Origin: Aeromicrobium sp. 9AM
GTDB taxonomy: Bacteria > Actinomycetota > Actinomycetes > Propionibacteriales > Nocardioidaceae
Direction of reading: 5' to 3'
NCBI RefSeq assembly: GCF_902506105.1
Contig: NZ_LR733304.1
Span: 2,801,832-2,865,831 of the forward strand
Length of the DNA: 64,000 bases
Shown here: positions 47,794-58,335 of the stretch, one piece after another
Numbering within the stretch: position 1 is the stretch's first letter
Layout of the letters: every line of letters begins with the position of its first letter
Position numbers and translations under genes: made by a program
Notes under the pieces: generated by a model
Told to the model about the DNA's origin: nothing
Databases searched by the model: none
The model's input: only the letters and a program-made list of their open reading frames with translations

Positions 47794-48123
47794 GTGAGTG
47801 GAGTAGCCAAGGCATACCGTGTCGTCGCCTACATCGTGGGCATCAACCTGATCTTCGTGATCGGCGCGTGGCTCGCGCAGCTGAGCACGGACGACTCGTC
47901 GTGGTGGAACCGCAACTCAGGCGCGATCGGGATCGTCGACATGATCCACGGTTACCTCTTCATGGCGTTGCTCGTGTTGATCGCCGTGCTTGCCCGTCGG
48001 CACCGCTGGAAGCCGGCGTTCATCGTCACCACGATGTTGTTCGCGACGATTCCCTTCGTCAGCTTCTGGGCGGAGCACCGCGCGACCAAAGCAGTACGCG
48101 AGGCAGAGTCCGCCACAGTGTGA
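47794..48123 (+). CDS. DUF3817 family membrane protein
   Basis: The 109-residue protein has three membrane spans: YRVVAYIVGINLIFVIGAW, IGIVDMIHGYLFMALLVLIAVLA and WKPAFIVTTMLFATIPFVSFWAEHR. The DMIHGYLF and FVSFWAEHR motifs characterise DUF3817, a family also seen as a domain in SURF1-neighbouring proteins of actinobacteria. The function is unknown. It is encoded four bases after the SURF1 gene. Confidence 0.87.
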   Translation: MSGVAKAYRVVAYIVGINLIFVIGAWLAQLSTDDSSWWNRNSGAIGIVDMIHGYLFMALLVLIAVLARRHRWKPAFIVTTMLFATIPFVSFWAEHRATKAVREAESATV

Positions 48124-48135
48124 GTGGGGCCGACT

Positions 48136-48912
48136 TCAGCGACCCGTGAAGGTGGCCTTGCCGGGGCCGTCGCGCAGGAACGACTCCATGCCGTGCTGCA
48201 GGTCCTGGGTGTCGAACAGCCCGGCGGCGATAGCCGTCACATGAGCGTTGGCCTCGGGCACTCCCCCGGCCTCGAAGTGCCGCAGGATGTCCTTGGCAGC
48301 GCCGAAGGCCTTGGTCGGCCCGGTAGCGATCTGGTCGACGAACGCCAGCACCGCGGCGTCGAACCCCTCGACCGGCAGGACGCGGTTGACGACGTTCCAC
48401 CGCTCGAGCGTCGCGGCGCCGTAGAGGTCACCGGTGAACACGAACTCCTTGGCGCGACCCACGCCCGCGCGAGCGGCGAGCCGCTGCGTGCCACCCATCG
48501 TCGGGGTGAGCCCGATGACGCGCTCGACCAGGCCGAACTTCGCCTTCTCGGACGCCAGGATGAGGTCGCAGGCGACGGCGACCTCGAACGCCCAGGTCAG
48601 GGTCAGCGCATGCGCGGCGAACACCGTCGGGAACGGCAGTGCGTCGATGCGGTTCGGGAGCTCGATCATCCGGTCGTACAGCTGCTGGGTGTCGGCTTGG
48701 GTCGTGCGGGCGTGGAACTGCGCGACGTCGACGCCGCCAGAGACGATCTTGCCCTCGGCGCGGATGACGAGTGCGCGCGGCGCGGCCGCCTCGATCTCGT
48801 CGAGTGCGCCGTCGAGCTCGTCGTGCAGCTCGAGGGAGTAGAGGTTGACCGGTGGTGCGCTGAACGTGAGGATCGCGACGTCTGAGTCGGTACGTTCGAC
48901 AGTGACCGGCAT
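48136..48912 (-). CDS. Enoyl-CoA hydratase/isomerase family protein
   Basis: The 258-residue crotonase-fold protein shows PPVNLYSLELHDELDGAL, ALVIRAEGKIVSGGVDVAQF (oxyanion-hole region), AAHALTLTWAFEVAVACDLILASEKAKFG and GLTPTMGGTQRLAARAG. The glutamates used for hydration are not clearly both present, so the exact reaction (hydratase, isomerase or other) is uncertain. The ATG overlaps the stop of a 45-residue ORF by one base. Confidence 0.87.
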   Translation of the reverse strand: MPVTVERTDSDVAILTFSAPPVNLYSLELHDELDGALDEIEAAAPRALVIRAEGKIVSGGVDVAQFHARTTQADTQQLYDRMIELPNRIDALPFPTVFAAHALTLTWAFEVAVACDLILASEKAKFGLVERVIGLTPTMGGTQRLAARAGVGRAKEFVFTGDLYGAATLERWNVVNRVLPVEGFDAAVLAFVDQIATGPTKAFGAAKDILRHFEAGGVPEANAHVTAIAAGLFDTQDLQHGMESFLRDGPGKATFTGR

Positions 48913-49049
48913 CAGCGCTCGTTCGCCTCGTTGGGGTCGTACGAGCCGCCCTTGTCGGAGACCGCGTTGCGGACCGCGACGACTGCGCCGGCGATCAGGG
49001 CGAACAGGAAGAACTTACGGACGGGATGTCTGCTTTCCGACTTCGACAT
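48912..49049 (-). CDS. Small membrane protein (45 aa), hypothetical
   Basis: The 45-residue ORF MSKSESRHPVRKFFLFALI... has one membrane helix (FFLFALIAGAVVAVRNAV) and an acidic C-terminus (YDPNEANER). The -10-like TATCGT (49057-49062) lies seven bases upstream, so it may be leaderless. Its stop overlaps the enoyl-CoA hydratase start (TGATG), implying co-transcription. The N-terminal helix after a basic segment resembles other actinobacterial micro-proteins. No function is known. Confidence 0.65.
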   Translation of the reverse strand: MSKSESRHPVRKFFLFALIAGAVVAVRNAVSDKGGSYDPNEANER

Positions 49050-49156
49050 GCGGGTCACGATAGCCCTCGAACCCGGCCGTCCCGCGCCCGACCGCCGTCC
49101 CTGATCTCTTGGCGTCTCATGAAAAGATGGGCGCAGCAACCGAAAGGAATCCCCCT

Positions 49157-49687
49157 GTGGCCTCGCAGCTCATCGCGACCTTCACGACCAACCACGGCGC
49201 CATCGTCGTGGAGCTCTTCCCCAACCACGCCCCCAAGACCGTCGACAACTTCGTCGGCCTGGCTGAGGGCACCAAGGACTGGATCGACCCGGCCACCGGC
49301 CAGATCTCGAACAAGCCGTTCTATGACGGCATCGGGTTCCACCGCATCATCCCCAACTTCATGCTGCAGGGCGGCGACCCGCTCGGCACCGGCACCGGCG
49401 GACCGGGCTACGAGTTCGAGGACGAGTTCCACCCCGACCTCCGCTTCGACAAGCCCTACCTGCTCGCGATGGCCAACGCCGGACCCGGCACCAACGGCTC
49501 GCAGTTCTTCATCACGCTCGTGCCGACCGACTGGCTCAACCGCAAGCACACGATCTTCGGTGAGGTCGTCGATGCCGACAGCAAGGCCGTGGTCGACGCC
49601 ATCGGCGCGACGGCGACGGACGGCTTCGACCGCCCGATCGAGCCGGTCGTCATCGAGAAGCTGACGATCGAGCGACGCGAGGCGTGA
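49157..49687 (+). CDS. Cyclophilin-type peptidyl-prolyl cis-trans isomerase
   Basis: The 176-residue cytoplasmic cyclophilin has the blocks FYDGIGFHRIIPNFMLQGGDPLGTGTGGPGYEFEDEF and LLAMANAGPGTNGSQFFITL, covering the catalytic arginine and the substrate pocket. GTG at 49157 is chosen with AAAGGAAT upstream. The next gene (rhomboid) overlaps by four bases. A cyclophilin-rhomboid-crgA order is common in actinobacteria. Confidence 0.95.
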   Translation: MASQLIATFTTNHGAIVVELFPNHAPKTVDNFVGLAEGTKDWIDPATGQISNKPFYDGIGFHRIIPNFMLQGGDPLGTGTGGPGYEFEDEFHPDLRFDKPYLLAMANAGPGTNGSQFFITLVPTDWLNRKHTIFGEVVDADSKAVVDAIGATATDGFDRPIEPVVIEKLTIERREA

Positions 49688-50514
49688 ACCTCCCGGCTTC
49701 GGACTATCGCTGCTACCGGCACCCTGACCGCGAGGCGTACATCTCGTGTCAGCGGTGTGAGCGGCTGATCTGTCCGGAGTGCATGAACGACGCGTCGGTC
49801 GGGTTCCAGTGCCCGTCGTGCATCGCCGAGGGTGCCAAGTCCGTCAGGGCTCCCCGGACGATGGCCGGCGGCCTGGTCTCGGCCAACACGGCCGTCGTGT
49901 CGATGACGCTCATCGGCATCAACGTCGTCGCCTTCGTGCTGCAGCTGGCGTCCGACGACCGGTCGGGCGACATCTACCAGCAGGGCGCGATGCAGGGCTA
50001 CGCCGTCGCCGACGGCGACTACTGGCGCCTGCTGACCGCCGCGTTCCTGCACGCCAGCATCCCGCACCTCTTCTTCAACATGCTGACGTTGTACTTCTTC
50101 GGCCCGTTCGTCGAGCAGGTCCTCGGCGTGTGGCGCTATGTCGTCGCCTACCTGACGATGGCGGTGTTCTCGTCGGTGTTCGTCTACGTCATCAACGACC
50201 CGTTGACGGTTACCGTCGGCGCCTCAGGTGCGATCTTCGGCCTCATGGGCATTGCGCTGGTCGTCCTGCTGAAGGCGAAGCAGGACGTGCGGACGCTGCT
50301 GGTGCTGCTCGCGATCAACGCCGTGATCAGCACGCAGGGCAACATCAGCTGGGAGGGTCACCTGGGCGGGTTCATCGGCGGCCTGATCCTGGGTGCCGCG
50401 TTCGCGTTCGCCCCGCGCGACCGCAAGCTCATCACGCAGGTCGCCGTCATCGCGGCCATGTGGATCGGCATCGCCGTCGCGGTCGTCGTACGGACCGGAC
50501 AACTCACCGGTTAG
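49684..50514 (+). CDS. Rhomboid-family intramembrane serine protease
   Basis: The 276-residue protein has an N-terminal zinc ribbon-like domain (CYRHPDREAYISCQRCERLICPECM and CPSC), then six or more spans. The catalytic serine is S181 in GASGAIFG and the catalytic histidine H226 in GHLGGFIGG; HASIPHLFFNM carries the usual loop motif. Rhomboids cleave membrane-anchored proteins; the substrate is unknown. Confidence 0.94.
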   Translation: MNLPASDYRCYRHPDREAYISCQRCERLICPECMNDASVGFQCPSCIAEGAKSVRAPRTMAGGLVSANTAVVSMTLIGINVVAFVLQLASDDRSGDIYQQGAMQGYAVADGDYWRLLTAAFLHASIPHLFFNMLTLYFFGPFVEQVLGVWRYVVAYLTMAVFSSVFVYVINDPLTVTVGASGAIFGLMGIALVVLLKAKQDVRTLLVLLAINAVISTQGNISWEGHLGGFIGGLILGAAFAFAPRDRKLITQVAVIAAMWIGIAVAVVVRTGQLTG

Positions 50515-50574
50515 TCCACAGATGTGAATGACACGGGTGTGATTATCAACAGCTGTGCACACAGGTGTGGATAA
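50512..50574. promoter_or_regulatory. Cluster of DnaA boxes upstream of crgA
   Basis: Three 9-mers lie within 63 bases: TAGTCCACA (50512-50520, one mismatch to TTNTCCACA), TTATCAACA (50543-50551, one mismatch) and TGTGGATAA (50566-50574, a perfect reverse TTATCCACA). They occupy the gap between rhomboid and crgA, about 28 kb from oriC. The rest of the gap to 50756 shows no gene. Confidence 0.75.
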
Positions 50575-50756
50575 CTACAAGGGTGTAACTAGAGGTGTTG
50601 TCGGCACGGGCGCCGATGAAGCGAGCGGACCGAAGGTGCCGTCACGGCAAGGCAGAGGAGGGAGACGCACCGGGGTTGTGCGGCGACCGACGATAACGCC
50701 GCCGGGGCGGTGCATGCGGTCCGCGAGTCAGGCGACATCCGTGCCGACGAGACCTC

Positions 50757-51002
50757 TTACTCCCACTTCATGGCGAAGCCGAAGGCCGCCACGATGAAGC
50801 CCATGCCGACCACGAGGTTCCAGCTGCCGAGGTCGTCGTACCACTTGAGGAACGACGGATAGTCGATCGTCTGGTTGCTCAGCGTGTAGAACACGACGAT
50901 CCACACCAGCCCGATGATGCCCGAGGTGACCATCGCCGGACCTGCCCAGCGGTTGCCGATCTTCTGGGTCTTCGGGCCCTTGGGGGCCTTGTCTTTCGCC
51001 AC
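50757..51002 (-). CDS. crgA: Cell division protein CrgA
   Basis: This 81-residue membrane protein has two spans (MVTSGIIGLVWIVVFYTLS and WNLVVGMGFIVAAFGFAMKWE), with the invariant C-terminal KWE and the basic N-terminus KAPKGPKTQK. CrgA coordinates septum assembly with FtsZ and peptidoglycan synthases in actinobacteria. GTG 51002, with CCGGAGA upstream. It faces the DnaA-box cluster and lies next to the pknB/pbpA cluster, as is usual. Confidence 0.95.
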   Translation of the reverse strand: MAKDKAPKGPKTQKIGNRWAGPAMVTSGIIGLVWIVVFYTLSNQTIDYPSFLKWYDDLGSWNLVVGMGFIVAAFGFAMKWE

Positions 51003-51087
51003 GACGTCTCCGGATGGTTGCTGCGGCGGGGCCGCATCGATAGGTGCTCTCGGATAGCCTAGGCCATCGATCTACAAGGAGTTCGGC

Positions 51088-51825
51088 GTGGCAAAGGCGG
51101 GGTCGCACGTACGTCAGCGGTGGCCGCTTGCCGTGCTCGTGATCTTCGCCGTCGCCGGGTTCCTCTTCGTCGCCGCATCGGTCAGTGCGGACGGGGGTGA
51201 TCTCCGCCCGGCCGGTGGAGATCCCAGCTCGTTGGCCAAGGAACGGGCCGACCGGATCAAGGACCGCCGGGCGGACGCCCGCCAGCTCCGCGACGACATC
51301 GACGAGCTGACCGCGAGTGTCTCCAACGCGAAGCTCAAGAAGCTGCGCGCCGAGGCCAAGGACCTCGAGGAGCCGACCGGGCTCACCCCGCTCGAGGGAC
51401 CGGGCGTCCGGGTGACGCTCAACGATGCCCCGCCGACGGTCAAGCTGCCCGACGGCGAGAATCCCAACCTGCTGTTCGTGCACCAGCAGGACATCCAGGC
51501 GTACGTCAACGCGCTGTGGGCCGGCGGGGCCGAAGCCGTCACGCTGCAGGGGCAGCGGCTCATCTCGACAACCGGCATCAAGTGCGTCGGACCGACCGTG
51601 GTGCTCGACGGCGTGCCCTACTCACCGCCGTACGTCATCGAGGCGATCGGAGATGTCGGCGCCATGAACACCTCGCTCGCGACGTCGCCGACCACTGTGA
51701 CGTTCGCCAGCTACGCCGCTGACCCCGAGTTCCAGCTCGGCCTCAAGATCGAGAACGTCGACAACGTCAAGGCACCGGCCTACACCGCTGCCGTCAGCCT
51801 CAGCTACGCCAAGGCCACGAGCTAG
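51088..51825 (+). CDS. DUF881 family protein
   Basis: The 245-residue protein has an N-terminal span (WPLAVLVIFAVAGFLFVAASVSA), a helical coiled region (RLRDDIDELTASVSNAKLKKLRAEAKDLEE), and a globular domain with PLEGPGVRVTLNDAPP and LFVHQQDIQAYVNALWAGGAEAVTLQGQRL, the DUF881 signature. It is regularly encoded near crgA and pknB and has no known biochemical function. AAGGAG precedes the GTG. Confidence 0.9.
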   Translation: MAKAGSHVRQRWPLAVLVIFAVAGFLFVAASVSADGGDLRPAGGDPSSLAKERADRIKDRRADARQLRDDIDELTASVSNAKLKKLRAEAKDLEEPTGLTPLEGPGVRVTLNDAPPTVKLPDGENPNLLFVHQQDIQAYVNALWAGGAEAVTLQGQRLISTTGIKCVGPTVVLDGVPYSPPYVIEAIGDVGAMNTSLATSPTTVTFASYAADPEFQLGLKIENVDNVKAPAYTAAVSLSYAKATS

Positions 51826-51833
51826 CCGTACGC

Positions 51834-53615
<1,782 letters not shown>

Positions 53616-53711
53616 GGTGTCAGTCTCCCAGACTCATTGGTGCAGTAGTTTTGCCACCCGCGCATAGGCATATCGTCGCCAAGCTCGCTCGTGGACTCAC
53701 GAAGTTCGTAC

Positions 53712-55184
53712 TCACTTTCCGAGCACCGCTTCCATGACGGACCTCGCGATGGGTCCGGCCAGGCGGCCGCCGGCGATCTCGTCGCGCGCGGTGTCGCTCG
53801 ACTCGACCAGCACCGCGACCGCGACCTTGGGGTCCTTGGCGGGGGCGAACGACACGAACCAGGCGTACGGCGGACGGTCAGCGGTCGACTGGGCGGTGCC
53901 GGTCTTGGCACCGACCTCGACTCCGGCGATCTTCGCCGACGTCGCGGTGCCGACGTTGACCGTGCTGATCATCATCTCGCGGAGCTTTGCGGCGTTGGAG
54001 CTGCTCATGGCCTGGCTGAGTCGCTCGGGGTTGCCCCGCTCGAGGACGCGGAGGTTGGGCGACCGGACGGTCTTGACGACGTACGGCTTCATGACGTCGC
54101 CCCCGTTGGCGATGCCGGCTGCCACCATCGCCATCTGCAGGGGCGTCGCGGCGACCTCGTACTGGCCGATGCCGGACTGGGCGAGCTGCGGCGCCTCGAG
54201 CTTGTTGTCGCCGACGGTGAACCGGCTGGCGTTGGCGGCCAGGCCGTCGAGCGGGTCGGTGCCGAAGCCGAACTTGGCGGCCTGCTCGGCGAGCCTCTTC
54301 TGACCGATCTTGCCGGCGAGCGCGCCGAAGGCGACGTTGCACGAGACGTTGAGCGCGCGCTCGAACGTGATGCGGTCACCGCCGCAGTTGCCACCGTTCT
54401 CGTTGGGCAGCGTGTACTGGATGCCCGGGAACGTCAGCCGGGAGCCGGCCTTGATCTGGTCGTCGATGTTGTCGACGACGCCGTCCTCGAGGGCCGCTGC
54501 GGCCGTGACGAGCTTGAACGTCGAACCGGGGGGCAGCGTCTGCTGGGTCCCGCGGTTGATCATCGGCTGGTTCTTGTCCTTGGTCAGCGCGTCCCACGAC
54601 TTCTGGACGGCGCTGAAGTCGTGGCTGGCCAGACGGTTGGGGTTGTACGACGGCTGGTTGACCATCGCGAGGATCGCGCCGGTCTGCGGGTCGAGCGCCA
54701 CGACGGAGCCCTTGGTGTTCTTGCCGAGCCGTTCGAGTCCCTCGGCGGCGGCCTTCTGCGCGAGGGGGTCGATCGTGAGCTCGACGCTGCCGCCCTTGGG
54801 CTGCTTGTTGGACACGAGGTCGACGACGCGGTTGACGAAGAGCCGGTTGTCGCTGCCCGACAGGACGCTGTTCTGCGAGTTCTCGAGACCGCCACGCCCA
54901 TAGACGTACGAGAAGAAGCCGGTGAGGGGCGCGTAGAGGCCGCCGTCGGGGTAGCGCCGCTGGAACTTGTAGTCGTCCTTGGACTTGACGCTCTCGGCGA
55001 CAGGCTGGCCGTCGACGAGGATCGCGCCGCGGTCGCGGGAGAACTCCTCGTTGATGACGCGCTTGTTGCCGTTCTTGGCGTTGAGGCTGTCGGCCTCGAC
55101 GAACTGCACGTAGTTGATGTTGACCAGCAGCGCGACGAACAGCACGAGGCAGGCGATGGCGATGTTGCGGATCGGGCGGTTCAC
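53712..55184 (-). CDS. pbpA: Class B penicillin-binding protein PbpA
   Basis: This 490-residue transpeptidase has a short N-terminal anchor (NIAIACLVLFVALLVNINYVQ). A dimerisation domain follows, then the catalytic domain with PPGSTFK (S221), SCN (about residue 274) and VGAKTGTA. It partners with the FtsW/RodA-family glycosyltransferase encoded next to it (ATGA overlap) in cell-wall synthesis, and its activity is set by PknB signalling in actinobacteria. Confidence 0.95.
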   Translation of the reverse strand: MNRPIRNIAIACLVLFVALLVNINYVQFVEADSLNAKNGNKRVINEEFSRDRGAILVDGQPVAESVKSKDDYKFQRRYPDGGLYAPLTGFFSYVYGRGGLENSQNSVLSGSDNRLFVNRVVDLVSNKQPKGGSVELTIDPLAQKAAAEGLERLGKNTKGSVVALDPQTGAILAMVNQPSYNPNRLASHDFSAVQKSWDALTKDKNQPMINRGTQQTLPPGSTFKLVTAAAALEDGVVDNIDDQIKAGSRLTFPGIQYTLPNENGGNCGGDRITFERALNVSCNVAFGALAGKIGQKRLAEQAAKFGFGTDPLDGLAANASRFTVGDNKLEAPQLAQSGIGQYEVAATPLQMAMVAAGIANGGDVMKPYVVKTVRSPNLRVLERGNPERLSQAMSSSNAAKLREMMISTVNVGTATSAKIAGVEVGAKTGTAQSTADRPPYAWFVSFAPAKDPKVAVAVLVESSDTARDEIAGGRLAGPIARSVMEAVLGK

Positions 55185-56554
55185 GACAGCTTCACCACCT
55201 GTGTCTCCTCGTCACTGTCGAACGTGGAGATCTCGGGAGCGGGGCGACGCGTCTGGTCGCTGATGCGCAGGAGCAGGCCGATGATCGCCCAGTTCATCAC
55301 GACGGACGACCCCCCTTGGGCCATGAACGGGGTGGTCAGGCCCGTCAGCGGAATGAGCCGGGTGACGCCGCCGACCACGACGAAGACCTGCAGCGCGAAC
55401 GAGAACGCGAGGCCGGCGGCGAGCAGCTTGCCGAACGCGTCGCGGCAGGTCAGCGAGATGCGCAGGCCGCGCTCGACGATAAGGCCGTAGATCACGATGA
55501 TCGCCATGAGGCCGGTGAGCCCGAGCTCCTCGCCCATCGACGCGGCGATGAAGTCGGAGTAGGAGAACGGGGTGAGCTGCGGACTGCCCTGACCGAGGCC
55601 CTGCCCGAGGACACCGCCGTGCGCCATGCCGAACAGGCCGGTCACGAGCTGATAGCCCTTGGGCTGGTTGAACGGGTCCTGCCACGTGTCGAAGCGTTCC
55701 TGCACGTGGCCGAACGCGAGGTAGCCGAACCAGGTGCCGGCGGCGAACAGCAGCGAGCCGACGACGAGCCAGCCGGGACGCTCCGTGGCGACGTAGAGCA
55801 TCACGACGAACAGGCCGAAGAACAGCAGGGACGAGCCGAGGTCGCGCTGGAACACGAGGATGCCGACGCTGATCAACCAGCCGGCCAAGATGGGTCCGAG
55901 GTCGCGGCCGCGCGGCAGGTCGATGCCGATGATGCGCCGGCCGGCCAGCGCCAGGGCATCACGCTTGACGACGAGATAGCCCGCGAAGAAGATCGCCAGG
56001 CAGATCTTGGCCGCCTCACCCGGCTGGAAGTTGAACGGGCCGATCGCGATCCAGATGCGGGCGCCGTAGAAGTTGCGGCCGATGACCGGCATGAGCGGGA
56101 GCACCAGCAGGGCGATCGCGGCGAACCCGAACGTGTAGGTGAACGCCTGGAGCCGGCGGTGATCGCGGATCAGGACCAGGATGCCGGTGAAGGCGACGAT
56201 GCCGAGCCCGGTCCACATCAGCTGGGCGTTGGCGTGGGGCGAATAGGTGCCGCACCCGCCCTCTTCGCAACCCAGGTCGATCCGGTAGATCATCGCCAGG
56301 CCGAGGCCGTTGAGCGCGATGACCAGCGGCAGCAGCACCGGATCGGCGTACGGGGCGACCCGGCGCACGATGAGGTGTGTCGCGATGGCCACGACGATCA
56401 GCGCGCCGCCGAGCTTGTAGGTGTCGGCCGGGATCGTGCCCTCAGCGCCGAGGCCCACTGCTGCGTACGCCGCGATGCCGATGAAGACCGCGAGCACGGT
56501 CAGGAAGAACTCGGCTCCCCGCCGTTTGCGAGGAACCCATGCGGGTGTGGTCAT
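55181..56554 (-). CDS. rodA: FtsW/RodA/SpoVE-family peptidoglycan glycosyltransferase
   Basis: This 457-residue SEDS-family polymerase has about 12 membrane spans. The family blocks include GIQLMWTGLG-like QLMWTGLGIVAF, NFQPGEAAKICLAIFFAGYLV, DLGSSLLFFGLFVVMLYVAT and PLTGLTTPFMAQGGSSVVMNW. It polymerises lipid II with PbpA. The start is ATG 56554, chosen for its four-base overlap with the pstP stop; an ATG at 56563 is possible. The C-terminus is short and acidic. Confidence 0.94.
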   Translation of the reverse strand: MTTPAWVPRKRRGAEFFLTVLAVFIGIAAYAAVGLGAEGTIPADTYKLGGALIVVAIATHLIVRRVAPYADPVLLPLVIALNGLGLAMIYRIDLGCEEGGCGTYSPHANAQLMWTGLGIVAFTGILVLIRDHRRLQAFTYTFGFAAIALLVLPLMPVIGRNFYGARIWIAIGPFNFQPGEAAKICLAIFFAGYLVVKRDALALAGRRIIGIDLPRGRDLGPILAGWLISVGILVFQRDLGSSLLFFGLFVVMLYVATERPGWLVVGSLLFAAGTWFGYLAFGHVQERFDTWQDPFNQPKGYQLVTGLFGMAHGGVLGQGLGQGSPQLTPFSYSDFIAASMGEELGLTGLMAIIVIYGLIVERGLRISLTCRDAFGKLLAAGLAFSFALQVFVVVGGVTRLIPLTGLTTPFMAQGGSSVVMNWAIIGLLLRISDQTRRPAPEISTFDSDEETQVVKLS

Positions 56555-57849
56555 CGCTGCCATACCGTGTTGGACGCCGTCGACTTGGTGGACTTGGTCG
56601 GCGTCTTCTTGGTGGGCGTCTTGCTGGGTGTCGGCGTCGGCTCGACGGCCAGGTCGTCGAGCTCGGCAACGGTCTTCTCGGCGTCGGCCTTGCTGGACGC
56701 CTCGATGCCGGCCTCGACCTGCTGGCGCCGGAATGTCGGGAGGCTCGTGAGCTCGACGTCGGTCACCTGCTCGACGTGCTGCAGCGTGATGCCCGGGATG
56801 TCGGCCTGCACGCCCTTGAAGATCGCCACCTTGCCGTCCTCGGCGGCGACGAAGTACTGCGTCTGCGACCACTTGTAGGCCCAGGTGCCACCCGCGGCGA
56901 GGATCAGGGCGAGCACGACGGCCACGGCGGCCCAGCGCAGCCAGCGCATGCGGCTCGGCGGGCGGGGGGCGTATCGGAGCTCTTCGGGGTCGTACGCGGA
57001 CGGGGTCGTGGTGGCGGAGTCGCTGCCGCTGGTGCCCTCACCCGTACGCGGGCGGGCCTGTCCTGCAGCAGCGCCGACGAGCTGGGGCTGGCCGTCGGAC
57101 GACGACAGCCGCTCGTCGGGCTCGGTGCCGGCCTCGACGAACTCGCCGATGACGACCGTGACGTTGTCGTAGCCGCCGGCCTCCAGCGCCAGGCGTACGA
57201 GCTCGGTCGCGGCCATGTCGATCGTCTCGGCGAGCAGGGCGCCGCGGATCACCTCGTCGGTGACCATGTCGGTGAGACCGTCGCTGCACAGCAGGTAGCG
57301 ATCGCCGAGCATGGGCTGGACCCAGCTGAGGTCGGCGCCGTTGTCGTCGCGGCCCAGCATGGCTCGCAGGATCAGGGAGCGGTGCGGGTGGACGCGTGCC
57401 TCGGCCGGGGTGAGCCGGCCCTCGTCGATGAGGCTCTGGACGAACGTGTGGTCCTTGCTGATCTGGGTGAGCTCCCCGCCGCGCAGGCGGTAGACGCGCG
57501 AGTCGCCGATGTGCGCGAACGCGAACTTCTCACCGTCCCACAGCAGGGCGTCGAGGGTCGTGCCCATGCCCTCGACCGCAGGGTCGTCGGCGATGAGCTG
57601 GCCCAGCCGGGTGTTGGCCTTGGTGACGGCCTGCTCCAACGCGGCGACGGCGTCGGCATCGACCGTGTCGGTGTCGAGCTCGCGGATGATGTGCATGACC
57701 TCGGACGACGCCAGGTCACCCGCTGCCGCTCCGCCCATGCCGTCGGCGATCACCAGTAGGCGCGGGCTCGCATAGCCGGAGTCCTGGTTGGCGGATCGGC
57801 GCAGACCGGTGTCGGTGTGCGCGACGTAGCGAAAGGTCAGAGCGGTCAT
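56551..57849 (-). CDS. pstP: PP2C-type serine/threonine phosphatase PstP
   Basis: This 432-residue protein has the PP2C catalytic domain (residues about 5-240) with DGMGGAAAGDLAS, AHIGDSRVYRL and GYDNVTVVIGEF, a membrane span (WLRWAAVAVVLALILAAGGTWAYKW) and an extracellular tail ending in a Thr/Lys-rich stretch. It reverses PknB phosphorylation in the same cluster. Both ends sit close to or overlap neighbours, fhaB upstream (three bases) and rodA downstream (ATGA). Confidence 0.96.
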   Translation of the reverse strand: MTALTFRYVAHTDTGLRRSANQDSGYASPRLLVIADGMGGAAAGDLASSEVMHIIRELDTDTVDADAVAALEQAVTKANTRLGQLIADDPAVEGMGTTLDALLWDGEKFAFAHIGDSRVYRLRGGELTQISKDHTFVQSLIDEGRLTPAEARVHPHRSLILRAMLGRDDNGADLSWVQPMLGDRYLLCSDGLTDMVTDEVIRGALLAETIDMAATELVRLALEAGGYDNVTVVIGEFVEAGTEPDERLSSSDGQPQLVGAAAGQARPRTGEGTSGSDSATTTPSAYDPEELRYAPRPPSRMRWLRWAAVAVVLALILAAGGTWAYKWSQTQYFVAAEDGKVAIFKGVQADIPGITLQHVEQVTDVELTSLPTFRRQQVEAGIEASSKADAEKTVAELDDLAVEPTPTPSKTPTKKTPTKSTKSTASNTVWQR

Positions 57850-57852
57850 GGA

Positions 57853-58335
57853 CTACTTCTGCAGCTCGACGATGGTCTTGCCGAGTCGGACGGCGATGCC
57901 GAGGCCGATCGGGACGGGTGAGGTGATGCGCTGGCTGCCGAGGTAGGTGCCGTTGGTCGAGCCGAGATCCTCGACGAACCACTGCTCGCCGTTGGTCGCG
58001 AAGCGGGCGTGCCGCGTCGAGACGTAGTCGTCGTCGAGCCGGATGGCGGCGTCGGTGCCGCGGCCCAGCAGGATCGGCTTGTCGCCGAGCGGCACGCTCT
58101 GCCCGGCGTTGGGACCCGACACGACCTGGAGCTTGGTGGGTACGCCGCGGGGTGCCTTGCGGCTCTTGGCCTTGGACTTCGCGGGGGCCTTCTGCTTGTT
58201 CTTGGCCGGGCGCGGTGCGGCCGGTGCCTTGGTGCCGAAGATGTCGGACCGGATGACCGACACCGCCGACAGCACGAACAGCCACAGCACGGCCAGGAAG
58301 CCGAGCTTGATCAGCGTGAGAGTGAGCTCAGACAT
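57853..58335 (-). CDS. fhaB: FHA domain protein FhaB/FipA
   Basis: The 160-residue protein has an N-terminal membrane helix (LGFLAVLWLFVLSAVSVI), a basic Lys/Ala/Pro linker (about residues 42-66) and a C-terminal FHA domain (ILLGRGTDAAIRLDDDYVSTRHARF, then LGSTNGTYL). It binds phosphothreonine on kinase or cell-division partners. It is encoded directly after fhaA and before pstP. Confidence 0.94.
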   Translation of the reverse strand: MSELTLTLIKLGFLAVLWLFVLSAVSVIRSDIFGTKAPAAPRPAKNKQKAPAKSKAKSRKAPRGVPTKLQVVSGPNAGQSVPLGDKPILLGRGTDAAIRLDDDYVSTRHARFATNGEQWFVEDLGSTNGTYLGSQRITSPVPIGLGIAVRLGKTIVELQK

